Positions 37,746 through 49,350 of a stretch of DNA of 64,000 nt are shown piece by piece; position 1 is the stretch's first letter; each line of letters begins with the position of its first letter. The DNA lies in the NCBI RefSeq assembly GCF_003945595.2, contig NW_024104438.1, positions 62,001-126,000 of the forward strand, in the 5' to 3' direction. The position numbers were made by a program, and so were the translations under genes. The notes beneath the pieces are model-generated. The model was given only the letters and a program-made list of their open reading frames with translations, was not told the origin of the DNA and made no database searches. The stretch comes from Pipra filicauda (lineage: Eukaryota; Chordata; Aves; Passeriformes; Pipridae).

Positions 37746-40700
37746 CAGCTTCTCAAATTCCTCTTTTTCGCTGTTTTCCAGTTTCTGGTGAAATGACCTG
37801 TGCAATAAAATTTCTTGACAATATAGGCAGCTAGACTCGAAGTCCAAAGACCAAGTTCACTTTGACCTACACATATATGTCACTCATATATCACCCTTAC
37901 ATATGTTGCCCTGAACTCACGTGGCCTCATTCTTGCAGGAGTTTGCAACTGGTGTTCTGAAACCTCATGTCTGAGGGGGTTTATATCTCTTGGTAGGATT
38001 AATCAAAACTGGTCATTTTTCAGCATTTTATTGTGAAGTTTATGAATCACAAGAAAGCAATTGTCAAAGGATTATGGTACAACAGAAAAATAAATTATAT
38101 ATGTCCTGGCTTATTGAATTTACCCTGAGGAATATTTAGACTATTTAGGAGTATAAAGGTATTTATTTCTTTGACACAACTTTGTTTGCAAGTCAAAGCA
38201 CATTTTCTGGAGACTAAGCCAAACCAGAAGTTTTGGAGGTTTTTCTGGTTTGTTTGTTATTTTTTTCTTTTCCTCCCAAAAAAACCCTCAACCACATTAT
38301 GAATGGAAACATGCAGATAAACGAGTGGCCATGCATAATTTAAAACATTTGTTTTAACACTGATGAATCCCAGGCTCATTTTTTCTCTCCTTCTGACTGA
38401 ATGTTTATTATTTGACCTTTCTCATGTGAACAAAGTGTGATAGCTTTCGACCTGCTGCAGGAGGAGTTGATTTATCAGAGCACAGCTGCCTGTAGCTGTG
38501 CCTCACCACCCCACTCCTCAGTATCAGAAGTTCACTCTTTGCAGTAGTTTTGGGCAACAGCCCTTTTTGACTCTGGGGCTGGTTTTGCAATAACCTAGTG
38601 CATCTCTGATTATCAAGCACTCAAAGAGGTGACAGATGCCATCTGACTCCCTGCTGTCTCCAAGTCCTGTACCAGCAGGGGAAAGGTGATAACTTTTCAG
38701 AGCCTGCCATGTGAAAGGAAGGATTTAGAATGTCTTCTACCTATTTATCTAATTCTCTTTCATCGCCTCCACCCTAGATGCAATTCTCTGGTATAATCTA
38801 AATAAGGAAACTGAAACAAATAGCTTTCGCAGCGTGACTATAATCTATTTAAGTCATTTTAAAGCCAGCAGATGTTTTATAGCCTAAGATTTTTAGTGCT
38901 GTGTCTTTACAGACTTCTGCTACTCTGCAGGAGGCTCAAACTAGGCCAGCAACTGTGGACAATTAAGACTTAAAACCTTTCATTTGCATTCACCAGGTCT
39001 CCAGGTCACTCTGATGCTCAAATGCACCTTCTGTCACTATTCACTCAGGGCAGGTCACACTGTGATGGACTCTGTTCAAAGCCATCAAAGCCAGCCAGCC
39101 ATGACCTGCTGCCAGTGGTCACTTCTTTTGAGAAGACAGAAATAAACTACCTGATCCCTTCAGTGACCTCTGGATCTGGTAAAACTTAGCAGAGTCCATC
39201 CTCTGTACAGGATTTGAGAGATGCTCCAGAGACCTGCTTCTCTTCAATGCCTGTTCAGACCCACCAGTATCACTGTGAACTTCAGTGGTATTTTGGGTCA
39301 TATCATCCTCCTCATTTCACAGGTTTCACATCAACCCACATTGCCTTTCTAGCTTTTCACATGTTATAAGCTGCAGTACCAACTTTCAAGGTCACTCCTG
39401 GCATTTCATGATATGTTGGTCCCTCTTATAGGGAAATTTTCAGGCTCGATGAAGGATCTGTTGCTAAGGGTATTCATGAGGCTTGGGTCAAGCACTACTG
39501 CAGGGAGAATTGATTTTCTGATGTAGTGGCCTCTGGTTTTAGGAATTTTAGCAGGGACAAGGGACATGCAATGAGTCAGATGCAAATAAGAGCTCAGCCA
39601 CATCAATGGCATCACATAATCATCTGCAAGTCAGTTCCTGGAGTTCAAAAACACACAAAGCACTGATCAGTTTTAACGGTGGCTTCAATGTGTAGATAGA
39701 GGAGCATAATCCTGGTTTAAATGTTACTGGCCTCAGTGTCACCCACTTGCAGAAAACAGCAAAGCAAACCCTTTAGTTTGCCATGTCAAATTTAATGTAA
39801 ACACCAAATACTACTTGTTTCAATATTTCACTGTACTCTGCAGCTATCTAAATCTGCAGTTCCACGTTCTAAACCAACTGATTCAGAATTTATGAGTAGG
39901 TTTTTAGTAATGATCTGCCAAGTGTGAAATGACTGCACTGGTTGTTTAAATGAAAAAGGAGTGACCCCATTCTCCATGCTTTAACTCAGCCTCCTGCACT
40001 GCCTTTTCAATAGAGGGCTGGAGCATGTAACAGCAATGCAGTCTGTAATTTCGCCCCTAGGCTCCCCCTGGTATTTAGATTTCAGTTCCTTGGTTTTAAA
40101 AGGTCACTTAGCAAGAAGAGAATGACACGTTATTCGTTCCTTCCCATCTCCCTGCCCCATCTTGTCTCTCTTCTTTTTGGGGAGAAACACAGAAATTAGC
40201 AGACAATGTCTGTTTAAAAACAGTGCCCGAATCTGAACTAGAACTATAGACTCTGATTTTTCATTCATTGTTGTCTTGTCTTGTGTTAGAGGGAGATTTT
40301 TCCTAAATATAGCTATTATCACCCCAACCCTCCCAGTCCTTTCCCAGGTACCTTCTGCACACTGCTGCATTGAGCCCTGTGTGCCATGGCCCTTGCACAG
40401 GGACAAGAGTCACTAGCACCCTTAATCTTTGCCAACTGAACTTGCCATAGTCCACTGGCAAAATAGTTCCCTTAATTAGAGTCCTTAGTTTCCAGGTCAT
40501 TCTAGGAAAAATGCCCAGGTTATTGTAAGCCTTCCCAAAACATAAAAGAGGCAGCCAAGTTATGGTGAGATAACTAAATATGCTTCAGAAAGCTGCTTAA
40601 AGTCCTTTATCTTGCTATAGTGCCCAGATTGAGTCTGATAGTCTAAGTGGGTTTATCCTTATTGCTTTTGAATTCTATCAAAGAATGGACTCTGGCTCCT

Positions 40701-42098
40701 GATCCAGCTGGAGTTCTCTGGTTTGTGTCCACACTGCTCACAGTAGCACCATCCAGAGTAGACTGGCTGTGTCCACTCTTCATCTAGGATCAACTCTGAG
40801 CTCTATGTGGTGTCCCTTCAGTGCTGTTCCATAATTACTGATTGTCTTCCTTCTCAAAATGCCCCAAATCACAAAAAGTTTGGGTTCACAGTGGGGTTTT
40901 CATAGTATGACGTCAGTCAGGGTTGCTTGTCCCCGCTCCAGGGCACTACTGGGGTGTGTTTATGGAGAGGGGACAAGGCCATCTGAGACAGCAGTGGAGG
41001 ACTGCCTAGGGCAGAGGGAGCCAAACTGACGTGATCTGTGCCTGCACTGCGTGTGTGGCAGTCACAGGATGTTGTGCTCATTCTTAAATATTATTTCTGT
41101 TAGTATGCTGCAGTCAGGAGACACAGGAGAGAGCAAATTGTATGGTCCTGCTCTTATTTCCAACTGAGTACTAGCAGTAGAATTAGTCTATGTATCTTAC
41201 TAAGAGCCAACATATCTGTGGCAGCACATCAGACCAATTTTGTTCATCTGGTCATCTTGTGCTTCAAGGCTATTCCCTTATATAAGTATCTCTTAGCAAC
41301 CAGTGTCATTCAGTGAGTAAGGATGCCTGTATTTTAAGAGAGTTTAATTATTTCTTTGCTATATAGTGCAAACTCTAATATGCTCACTCAGAGAGACTCT
41401 GGTTGGAGATAAATCAAGAAGTGCTTCCAGAAAAAACTGTCATTTCTGCTTTCTTGTCATTGGTTCTTTATTGTAATCCTTATTTGTTGCAGTTCCCTGC
41501 AGCAATTTCTTTACCAGGATTGCTTTCTGGTGAACTTTTTCCAATGAACTTCAGCTGCCACAGAAATCTCACATCACATCTGCATTCCTGTGTCATCTGC
41601 ATCCTTCTCTGCTAAAGCTGATGGGAGGGTGAGGGCTTTAAGTTTTGCCTGGTTTTCTTCTGTTCCTGTTCTCTTGCCTGTGCAGGGAAATGTACAAATC
41701 TCACGTTCTTCAAAAATAATGTGGTGCCCTGTCTAAAACCTGTTAACCTAATGGAAAGTCTTATCAGTTTTAATGGACCTGTCTTTTATTCCACAAAGAG
41801 ACTGCTCTGATCTTCACTAATGCTGACTTCAGTGGGAATAAATCGATGTGCAACAGCAGAGGATGTAAATTTTAAAGGAAAGGGTTTGTGAATGGGGCTC
41901 TGCCTCCATCACACACATCACTCGACCACGATGCTGGCAGTGCCTTGTGCCTCCAGAGGCAAAAGGAGAGCTGCACTGCAGCCACAGTGGACCAAGAGCA
42001 AAGGAAAGGCAGTGAATATGCCAAGACAGGCCAGACGGATACAGTTCCAGCACTTTTATCAAGAGCAGTTTTTATTCCTCTGGAGCAATAGTTGCATA
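37746..42098. other. Unique non-coding DNA
   Basis: No gene or dispersed repeat is recognised. A perfect CRE-like octamer is listed separately. The open frames at 38408-38620, 39119-39301, 39406-39615 and 40104-40500 (all minus) have no recognisable family. Confidence 0.5.
40908..40915. promoter_or_regulatory. CRE-like palindrome TGACGTCA
   Basis: A perfect consensus cAMP-response element in otherwise CpG-poor DNA. There is no CpG patch around it, so function is uncertain. Confidence 0.25.
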
Positions 42099-42185
42099 GC
42101 ATAGAATCATAGAATGGTTTGGCTTGGAAGGGACCTTTGAAGGCCATCCAGTTTGAGTTCCCTGCCATGGGCAGGGACAATATAA
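42099..42185 (-). mobile_element. CR1 LINE, very short 3' end
   Basis: The plus strand reads GCATAGAATCATAGAATGGT, then TTGGCTTGGAAGGGACC, then GGCCATCCAGTTTGAGTTCC and CCATGGGCAGGGACA. About 85 bp remains. Confidence 0.88.
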
Positions 42186-45100
42186 CCTGCCTTCTCAGGG
42201 TGGGTTTTAGGCTAAAGAGAACTCAGCCTCTTCATAAGTGGAGAACTTCTAAGCTCATTTGGTGTATGACAGACATCCCCCCAAAGATTCATCTTCTTTA
42301 AGAGTGCAATTCCACAGTCCCTTTATTCCTCCCAAGGCCCAGGGTGCTGGTATTGTTTCAACATCCCTCTGTCTCAGCCAGTTATTCCTTTATGTTTCTT
42401 TTTGTCATTGCTTGATTTTCTTTGGCTGTGCAGTGTCCAAGAAACTGAGCTGGCTGAAACCAAACTAAAAACTACACACATCCCCCTGAAAAAATATAAA
42501 AGAACACCTGGGGTAATTCTCTGTCAGCTCAATTCCCTGTCCAGATTCCTCATGGAAATGAGCTTTAGCACAAGGGAGCAAGCAGGACTGTACAGCCAGA
42601 GGGAGGGGGGGTAATAGAATCGCTTATTTTCTGCAACAGCTGAGACTGATGTACTAAGGAGACTGTAAAACAGCATCCTGGAGCAGGTGAAATAAAACCT
42701 CTTTTGGAAAAACTTTTTCTTTAATGGCTACAGAGAAAGCCCACACAGACTCTTTCAGCTTAAACAATTAAATCTTCAATGTCTATAATCAGGTGAAACG
42801 GATCCCACACATGAGAAAGGAGATTTCCAAGGCACAGAAGCACACACACATATCAGAGTTGTGCAAAGCCACTGCTGCAGATTGCATGTAACCCAGAAAA
42901 CTAAACCAGCTGATCCCCCTCCATTTTGTTTCATAATTCGTGTGTTTGACCAGCCAGAGCCAGCGAGCTTCCTCCTGAACATAAAATAACCCTCCTAATT
43001 GCAACAGCTCCATTTGAGAGTGACAGAGGGAGAATACAGCATGTCCCTGTTCAGACCTATGGCAAAGCTCATGTGAAAGGATAGAGTGTATCAGCGTGGC
43101 AGAAAATCAGGCAGAAGTAAGCCAATTATTATTAAAAAGAAACCCAAACTTTTTTCTCCTGAGTTTTGCCCTTCTCACTGGACTTTATGTAAGGAGCTGC
43201 TCACTCTGAACCAGAGGCAAAGCTCAGCTTGTCAGAAGACCTTCTGCCTGCTAAGTCCATGGAGACATAGAAGAGACATCACCAGAATACCAATGATATT
43301 GCTGTAAAATCTTTCAGCCTTTCCTTCTAAAGTAAATGCCTGCCTGCTTTTTGAAACCAGCAAAGTACAAAAGTGTTTTAAGGGTCTTGAGTGAACAAGC
43401 AGCAGCCAGGAACTTTGGTATCAGCAAAAAGGGCTCCTGAGAGATCTGAGAGATGTTCAGAGTCCAGAGACGCAACTCCCTCTCCTCATCCCCCAGACTG
43501 GAAGTCGCATGGGAGCAAACTCTGGGATATAACTGGTGTAGCAGTCTATTAGATAACACAGAGGATTCAATCTGACAAAAAGTTTAGTGATCTGGGTCAG
43601 GAACAAGGGAAGCAAACAGAGGAGGAGCAGATGAATCGAATTACATAGCCCAAAATCAGACTATGCCTGTATAAACTGCAACAGTTTATACTGTGCATGG
43701 TTTTGCAGGTAACACTCTGTCCAGACACTGACTCAGAGTTTGCTCCATTATCCATAAAACCTTGGTGACCACCCAGGCTTCGACATCCCAAACATGAACC
43801 CAGGTTCACAGACACACATCTCACCTCTCAGCCCTGACCCAGTACAAGTTCACAGGGACCAAGACACATACAAAATACACAGAACAAGGGAATGACCCTC
43901 AGCAATTTCCTTGTAATTCCCTTTTTTCAGCCTCTAAATCTTTTCCCTATGAAAAACACTTTAGGTCTCATGTCTTATCATAAAACAAAGACTTTGATCT
44001 ATCAGCTTCAGCCTTCCTGAGATGTGCATGCTGCCCTTTCACTCCAAAAACAAAACTAGTTTATTTTCTAGGAAATCTAGTTCGTTACAAGTATTTCAAA
44101 AAAGAAATGAAAAAGAAGGAGAAAATAAGCAAACTATTTAGACTTTTTCCTGGAAAATCAGCATTTTGTAGCAATTTTTAGGGGAAACTGCATAGAAAGT
44201 GTGTACTGAGAATCATAAAAGAGGCCTGGACCCTGAAATAAACACTATTAATCTCAGGATTTGCAATTTAGGATTGATTTAGAGGCACCAGACTTAAAAA
44301 AGATCCTCATAAATACATGTGCTCAGTGCTGAGATGGCATAAAGTAATTCTTACTAACTTGGGGTTATAGTAGGACAGCTTGAGGACATTTAGACTGGAT
44401 CTAGTCAGGGCTGGATACTCTTGAGTGCAGTGAGTTAGCTCCACCCTAACAGATGGCCTTGCTGCAAGTGAGTTGAAGGGGAAGGCAGTACAATAAAGAA
44501 AGTGTTCTGGGACAAGGAGTGGTGAAAATTACACTTTTTGGCAAGGATGGGAATTCAGTTTAACCCCAAATTTCAGTGTTGAACACGAGGGAACAGTGGA
44601 ATCAATGAAGAAGGGTGACTGATGGCAGCCCGGACATTTTACCCTCTCTTTTTCAAGGAAACAGGATGAAAGGAACAGATAAATTTTTTTCTCCACAGAA
44701 GACCTCAGAAGAAATTAGTTTTTTATCCTCAGCAGAGACAGCTGGTGGGTTCCTGTCAGATTTGCTTTATGCAGACACCAAGAGTATTTACAATACCACA
44801 GGGAAGAAATCACTCCTGAGACTGAGTCTTCCTGTAGCCCAGCAGTGGCACCCCAGAAATAGTGCCAATGGCAGCAGGGGACCCTCCTCAGTGAAGTGTG
44901 GGCTTGTCACAGCAAAAATTGTTTCAGGAGGCATCTAAACAAAGAAGGCCAATGGTTTTTCTGTGAAAGGATAAAAAAGCCAGACCAACTCAGTAATATT
45001 TTAAAGTATATTCTATAGTGCCTGCGCTTAGTGCAGGAAGGTCGGGACTGGAACCAGCAGAGTCATCTATAAAGCAATGTTTTGTAGAGCTTGGCTCCCA

Positions 45101-46640
45101 CAGCCTACAGGGATTTGAAGTACATCACAGGAGTTCATTTCCTGAGGACAAGCATGATTCATTACCCAGATACCTAGCCCTAATATTTCTTGGTCTAATT
45201 CCATTTCAGTGAAGACTTGAGTCCAGTGGAATTACATTGGCACAGGAAAGGAACTTCAGAGTAACATGTTTCTTACTGCTAAATGATAAAGAGGCAAAAA
45301 TATTCTGCCTTTTTCATCTTTTTCAGAAGTGCCTGATCCAGAACTATCAGAAGTCAACAGGGAGTGTTTCCATGGACTTAGCAGATGTTGGATCATAACA
45401 TCTCTGAGAACTGGAGCACTTCACTCATTTACCAACCATTTTCTTATGACAGATAAAGGAACTGCAGATGTCTGGATTTATGGTGAAAGTCCTCACCAGT
45501 CATAAAATGCAAAAAACTGAAAAACTGCAGCAGTTTCTGTAAAGTTGCCATAGCTAAAGTTGAGATTGTTGTTTTGGGGTAAATAATCTGTGTTGCCTTT
45601 AGCAATTTCAGGTTTTAAAATTATGGAGTATTTTTTCCTCTTTTCCTTTAACAAAAAAGCAGTTGTTCTGTAACAGGCTTTCTAGCAAGTAATGAGATCA
45701 AGGTAAAAAGAAAGTTAAATACTGCTCCACTCCCCTGGCAGCATTATTTGAATGTTCCCAACATTATTAACGTCAAAATACCTTGGAGTGAAATAATGAC
45801 AGTTTATCTGGGATCAAGAGGGGTTGTTTTCCTTTGCTTGCCTCACTTAGCAGTGGATTGAACAAAGTACTGGGGAATCATAGAGGACAGGTCCTGCTGA
45901 GTGGGGATTGCTCACAGTCCAGAGGCAGAACAAGCAGTTCAAAGCAAGCACAAGGGCTCAGAGAGAAGCTCTGCAAGGTGGGTGCTGTGGTGTACGTGCT
46001 TTGGCTCTGTCCCCTGAATGAACTCATGTCCTCAAGGGAAAGGTCTTGGGGTTAGATCTGTAAAAGGTTCCTGGTAAAGCATTTTTCAGGGTGGGCTCAG
46101 AAGAGGGAATGGATGATGCTGGTCACTTACCAGCTAGGACAGCAAAATCACCTGTCTGCTCTCTCTCTGAATGCGGGGGGCTGGGAGGGAAGACAACAAA
46201 ATCCTAAATCTATTTATATATAAGACATGTCTGCCATATTTTCAAGTCCATCTCTGCCTGATTTAGAAGGGATAAATGATTCTGTGTCTTCCACCTCCCC
46301 AGGCAGCTGTTCAGCAGGCTGCCAACGCAGCCTGGAACAAGATTTCCCTCATCTCCCCAGCTCAGGTTGTCCCAGCGAGTGTAAGAATTAAATATTAATT
46401 GAACCAGAGACCTGGGTGAGAGAGAGAAAGGATAATCCTTGCTCTCTGGAACAGCTTCACAAGGAAAGAAGGAGGAAGGGCTCACAGGGGCTGGCAATGC
46501 CCTGACTGGAGAGCAGACCTGGATCTGCATCCCTTCTGCAGGTGAACACTCCAGGAGCTCAGGCACCCCTGCAGAAGCACGTCTGGGAAGGCAAGGCAAG
46601 CAAAGCAAAAACCTTGCCACCTAGCAGTGGAAGAAATGGT
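42186..46640. other. Unique non-coding DNA
   Basis: No gene or dispersed repeat is recognised. The open frames (for example 43086-43307, 43314-43559, 44615-44938 and 46210-46620) have no family resemblance. A 10-bp stem with a 3-nt loop (43669-43691) and a G-run near 42602-42611 are minor features. Confidence 0.5.
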
Positions 46641-46830
46641 GGCGTCGTTTTTGTCTGGGGAAGATACTCGGAGGCAGAAGGGGAGGTCGGTCGGCACAGC
46701 CCCCGGGCTCGCCGTGAGAGGTTACGGTGCAATGCCGCCTTCTCTCTGCAGGGATGCTCTGCTTCCAGCCCGGGGTATCTGCACTGGAGAGCCCTCCGCA
46801 GAGAAATATTGCAGCTGCGCTGCTGCCAGG
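46641..46830. promoter_or_regulatory. Small CpG-dense patch, possible promoter
   Basis: By hand count about 13 CpG dinucleotides fall in roughly 190 bp of GC-rich sequence (TCGGTCGG, CCCGGGCTCGCCG, GCCGCC and others), while flanking kilobases have very few. A perfect CRE palindrome follows at 46892-46899, and an acceptor-like CCTTCTCTCTGCAG ends near 46750. Several frames on both strands are open through it, as expected of GC-rich DNA, so this is not evidence of coding. It could be a small CpG island marking an alternative or non-coding RNA promoter. No gene is identified. Confidence 0.35.
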
Positions 46831-48403
46831 TGCTTGTGTAAAAGTTTTTAGGACAGCAACTTGAGAAAACGAGGAAAAAACCATCTCAATCTGACGTCAA
46901 AGTAGGGTTAAAATATGAACCCGGGGTGATAAGCACTGGGATGGGAGGCGTTTTTCCTCTAGAAGGCACTGCCAGTTTTGTGCAAGATTTGGAGCACATG
47001 AAATTGTACACTCATAACTCCAGGCAAAGAAATATTTTGGAGCTCGCACAGCATCCAGGCAGGAAAATAAAGGCTTGGTTCTGGCAAGGCAGGCTCTGCA
47101 TTCAGTGCCACAGGTAATGGAGCAGCTAACACATGCCAGTCACTTGGGGAAAAAAAAGACAAGCGAGGCAACTGGCTGCTATTTTTAGTTCACAATTTAG
47201 TTAGCAACTAATTCACACTGCAGCATAGCCAATGCAGCATTAGCACAACCTGGGTTGCAGATTTGCCTCTAGGGAATGGAGCCAGGTTTTAGTTCTATCA
47301 TGAGTAAAGGTACACCTTCCAGGGTGAGACAGAAAGGGTATCATGGGGATAGTCTTGATTTTATGAAGATTACTTTCATCTCAATGGTAAGAGCACTGCT
47401 ACAAAGAGGCATCAACATTTGTTGGTTACATAGCAAAGTCTTAGTATTTGTCAGGGATTTACCTGAGTTTCAGGTAATGAGAGCTGAGATTAATTTGATA
47501 TCAGTATTGTTGCATTTAATATGTATATTTTGACTGTAAAAGAGCAAGTACTAGCATTACCAACAGTGTGAAATCTCACAGGCTCATAACTAAAAGAGCT
47601 GTTGCCTTTACCAGAGTACTAACAACAGAAAGCAAATGAAGTGCACAGAAGTTAAAAATGCAAGAAGGAAGTTGATTTTACTTTTGCAGAGTTTGGAGCT
47701 ACAGCTGAAGAAATTTAGGGGATGTTTTGTTGCACCAATTATTATTTATAATGGCTGTGAATGTGTGAAATATCCTCTGCATTAATCTCATCTGGAAATA
47801 CAAAGCTTTCCTGTGCCTTATGTCTTTTTAAAACTTACAGTACAAAACAGAGCCAATAGAAAAATATGTGGACAAACATAAATATGAGGTGGCTTTTTTT
47901 CTTCAATGCATCCATGTAGAATCAGTATCTATAAATTTACATTATAGCTCTACTGCCATCAAGTGATGGAAAGATTTTCTAGCAAAGATATCAAAGCAAA
48001 AACAAAAAAGGAAGTCTGTGTCAGGTAGAGCAGCTACCACAAAAATGAGACATATTTAATATTCCCCTCCTACCTCTTCCCCATCCATAGCATCTATGGT
48101 TAGCCATGGGAAACCAAAAAACCCTTTGTGAACTGCAACCCGAGTAGAGGCAAGGAACCTAATTAAAGTACATATCAAGATTTAATTATTGTTTGTGGGT
48201 AGCACAGGTGAAAACAAAATCCATGGGCATGGCCTTTCTTAACTCTTGCATCGTACCAGGGAGCAATAAAAACAACTTTTTGGTGCCACCAGCAAAGCTG
48301 TCACAGCTTGGGTAGCATCTGCCTGCCGTTTCCCTTTCCTTGGCTGCTTGTTAGTGCCTCTCTACAGTGAAATCAGGGCTGTTTCAGCAGAGCAGGGGGG
48401 GAG
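46831..48403. other. Unique non-coding DNA
   Basis: No gene or dispersed repeat is recognised. A donor-like CACAG|GTAATG at about 47113 follows a 63-codon open frame (46926-47117). This could be a first-exon end if the CpG patch is a promoter, but there is no other support. Confidence 0.45.
46892..46899. promoter_or_regulatory. CRE palindrome TGACGTCA beside the CpG patch
   Basis: A perfect consensus cAMP-response element about 60 bp beyond the CpG-dense patch. The position is compatible with a promoter-proximal CREB/ATF site. Confidence 0.3.
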
Positions 48404-48757
48404 GCTGAAGAACCACCTGATGTGGCCTTTCAGTAGTTAAAGGAGAGCTTATAAGAAAGAAGGGGACAGTCTTTTAGTGGGGCGTGTAGTAATAGGATGA
48501 GGGGTAATGGTTTTAATCTAAAGGAAGATAGATTAAGACTGGATACAAGGAATATGTTTAGGACAATGAAGGTGGTAAAACACTGGCACAGGTTGCCCAG
48601 AGAGGTGGTGGATGCCCCGTTCCTGGAAACATTAGAGGTATGGTGGAACTGGGCTCTGAGCAACCTGATCTAGTTGATGTCCCTGCTCATTGCAAGGGGG
48701 CTGAACTAGATGGCCTTGAAAGGTCCTTTCCAACCCAAACCATTCTATGCTTCTCTG
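48404..48757 (+). mobile_element. CR1 LINE 3' fragment, plus strand
   Basis: The longest clean 3' fragment of the young type here. It opens with the ORF2 3' region (GATGTGGCCTTTCAGTAGTT, AGGATGAGGGGTAATGG), passes the C-terminal block (CACTGGCACAGGTTGCCCAG, GTGGTGGATGCCCCGTTCCT) and ends with the 3' UTR (GCTCTGAGCAACCTGATCTA and CCAACCCAAACCATTCTATG). The open frames of 152 aa (+) and 123 aa (-) that overlap its 3' end are artefacts. Confidence 0.92.
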
Positions 48758-49179
48758 ACCTGGTCCAGAATAGTTTATGTCTAGGGCATAACTTACAAAG
48801 TGAGGGACAGTGGGATGAAACATATGGAACACTAGGAATCACATCTGGGAGGGTTATCTGGCATGGTCCTACAGAATGTGGGTTTTTTGTTGAGAGAGGC
48901 ACCACTGAGGGAAGCCAACTCTCTGGGATGTTTCCCACAAAGATGGTGTCTGTGCTGCAGTCCCTCCCTTTACACTTCACTGCCTGGCCTGCTCTCCCCC
49001 TGGTGACATCAAAACAGCTGCCACAGCAGCTACCTGACGTGGACTCTCCAACTTCCACAGTGGTTTTGACATCGATGACAGAGCAGGGAAATTGCTGACC
49101 CCTAACACATCACCTCACTGCACACACGTGGAAAAAAAAGCAATTTCCATGGGATACCAAAAGGCATCTTTGCTCTTAT
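48758..49179. other. Unique spacer between two CR1 copies
   Basis: No gene or repeat is recognised. The sequence is GC-richer than average near 48950-49080. The two neighbouring CR1 copies are in opposite orientation and of different 3'-end types, so this is not one rearranged element. Confidence 0.5.
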
Positions 49180-49350
49180 CGTAGAATCATAGAATCATTA
49201 AGGTTGGAAAAGACCTCTAAGACCATTGAGGCAAACCATTAACCCAGCACCACTAAACCATATCCCCGAGTGCCACATCCACACACTTTTTAAACGCTTA
49301 CAAGAGGTGGTTCCACCACTTGCTGTGCAGAAAGTGCCCCTTCTTTTCTT
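49180..49350 (-). mobile_element. CR1 LINE 3' fragment of a different subfamily
   Basis: The plus strand begins CGTAGAATCATAGAATCATT, then AAGGTTGGAAAAGACCTCTA, then AACCATTAACCCAGCACCAC and a GAGTGCCACATCCACAC block. These are the reverse of a CR1 3' end of the kind ending in AAGACCTTTTCCAACCTTAA. It is closer to the copy at 3.65 kb than to the CCAACCCAAACC type. Similarity fades near the ACAAGAGGTGGTTCCACCAC block. Confidence 0.87.

Noticed and set aside
41585..41612. Minus-strand ADDT reading that resembles an RT catalytic motif
   Set aside because: No other LINE motif lies at the expected distance on either side.
48640..49098. 152-aa (+) and 123-aa (-) open frames
   Set aside because: Both start or end in the CR1 3' UTR and have no homologous family outside it.
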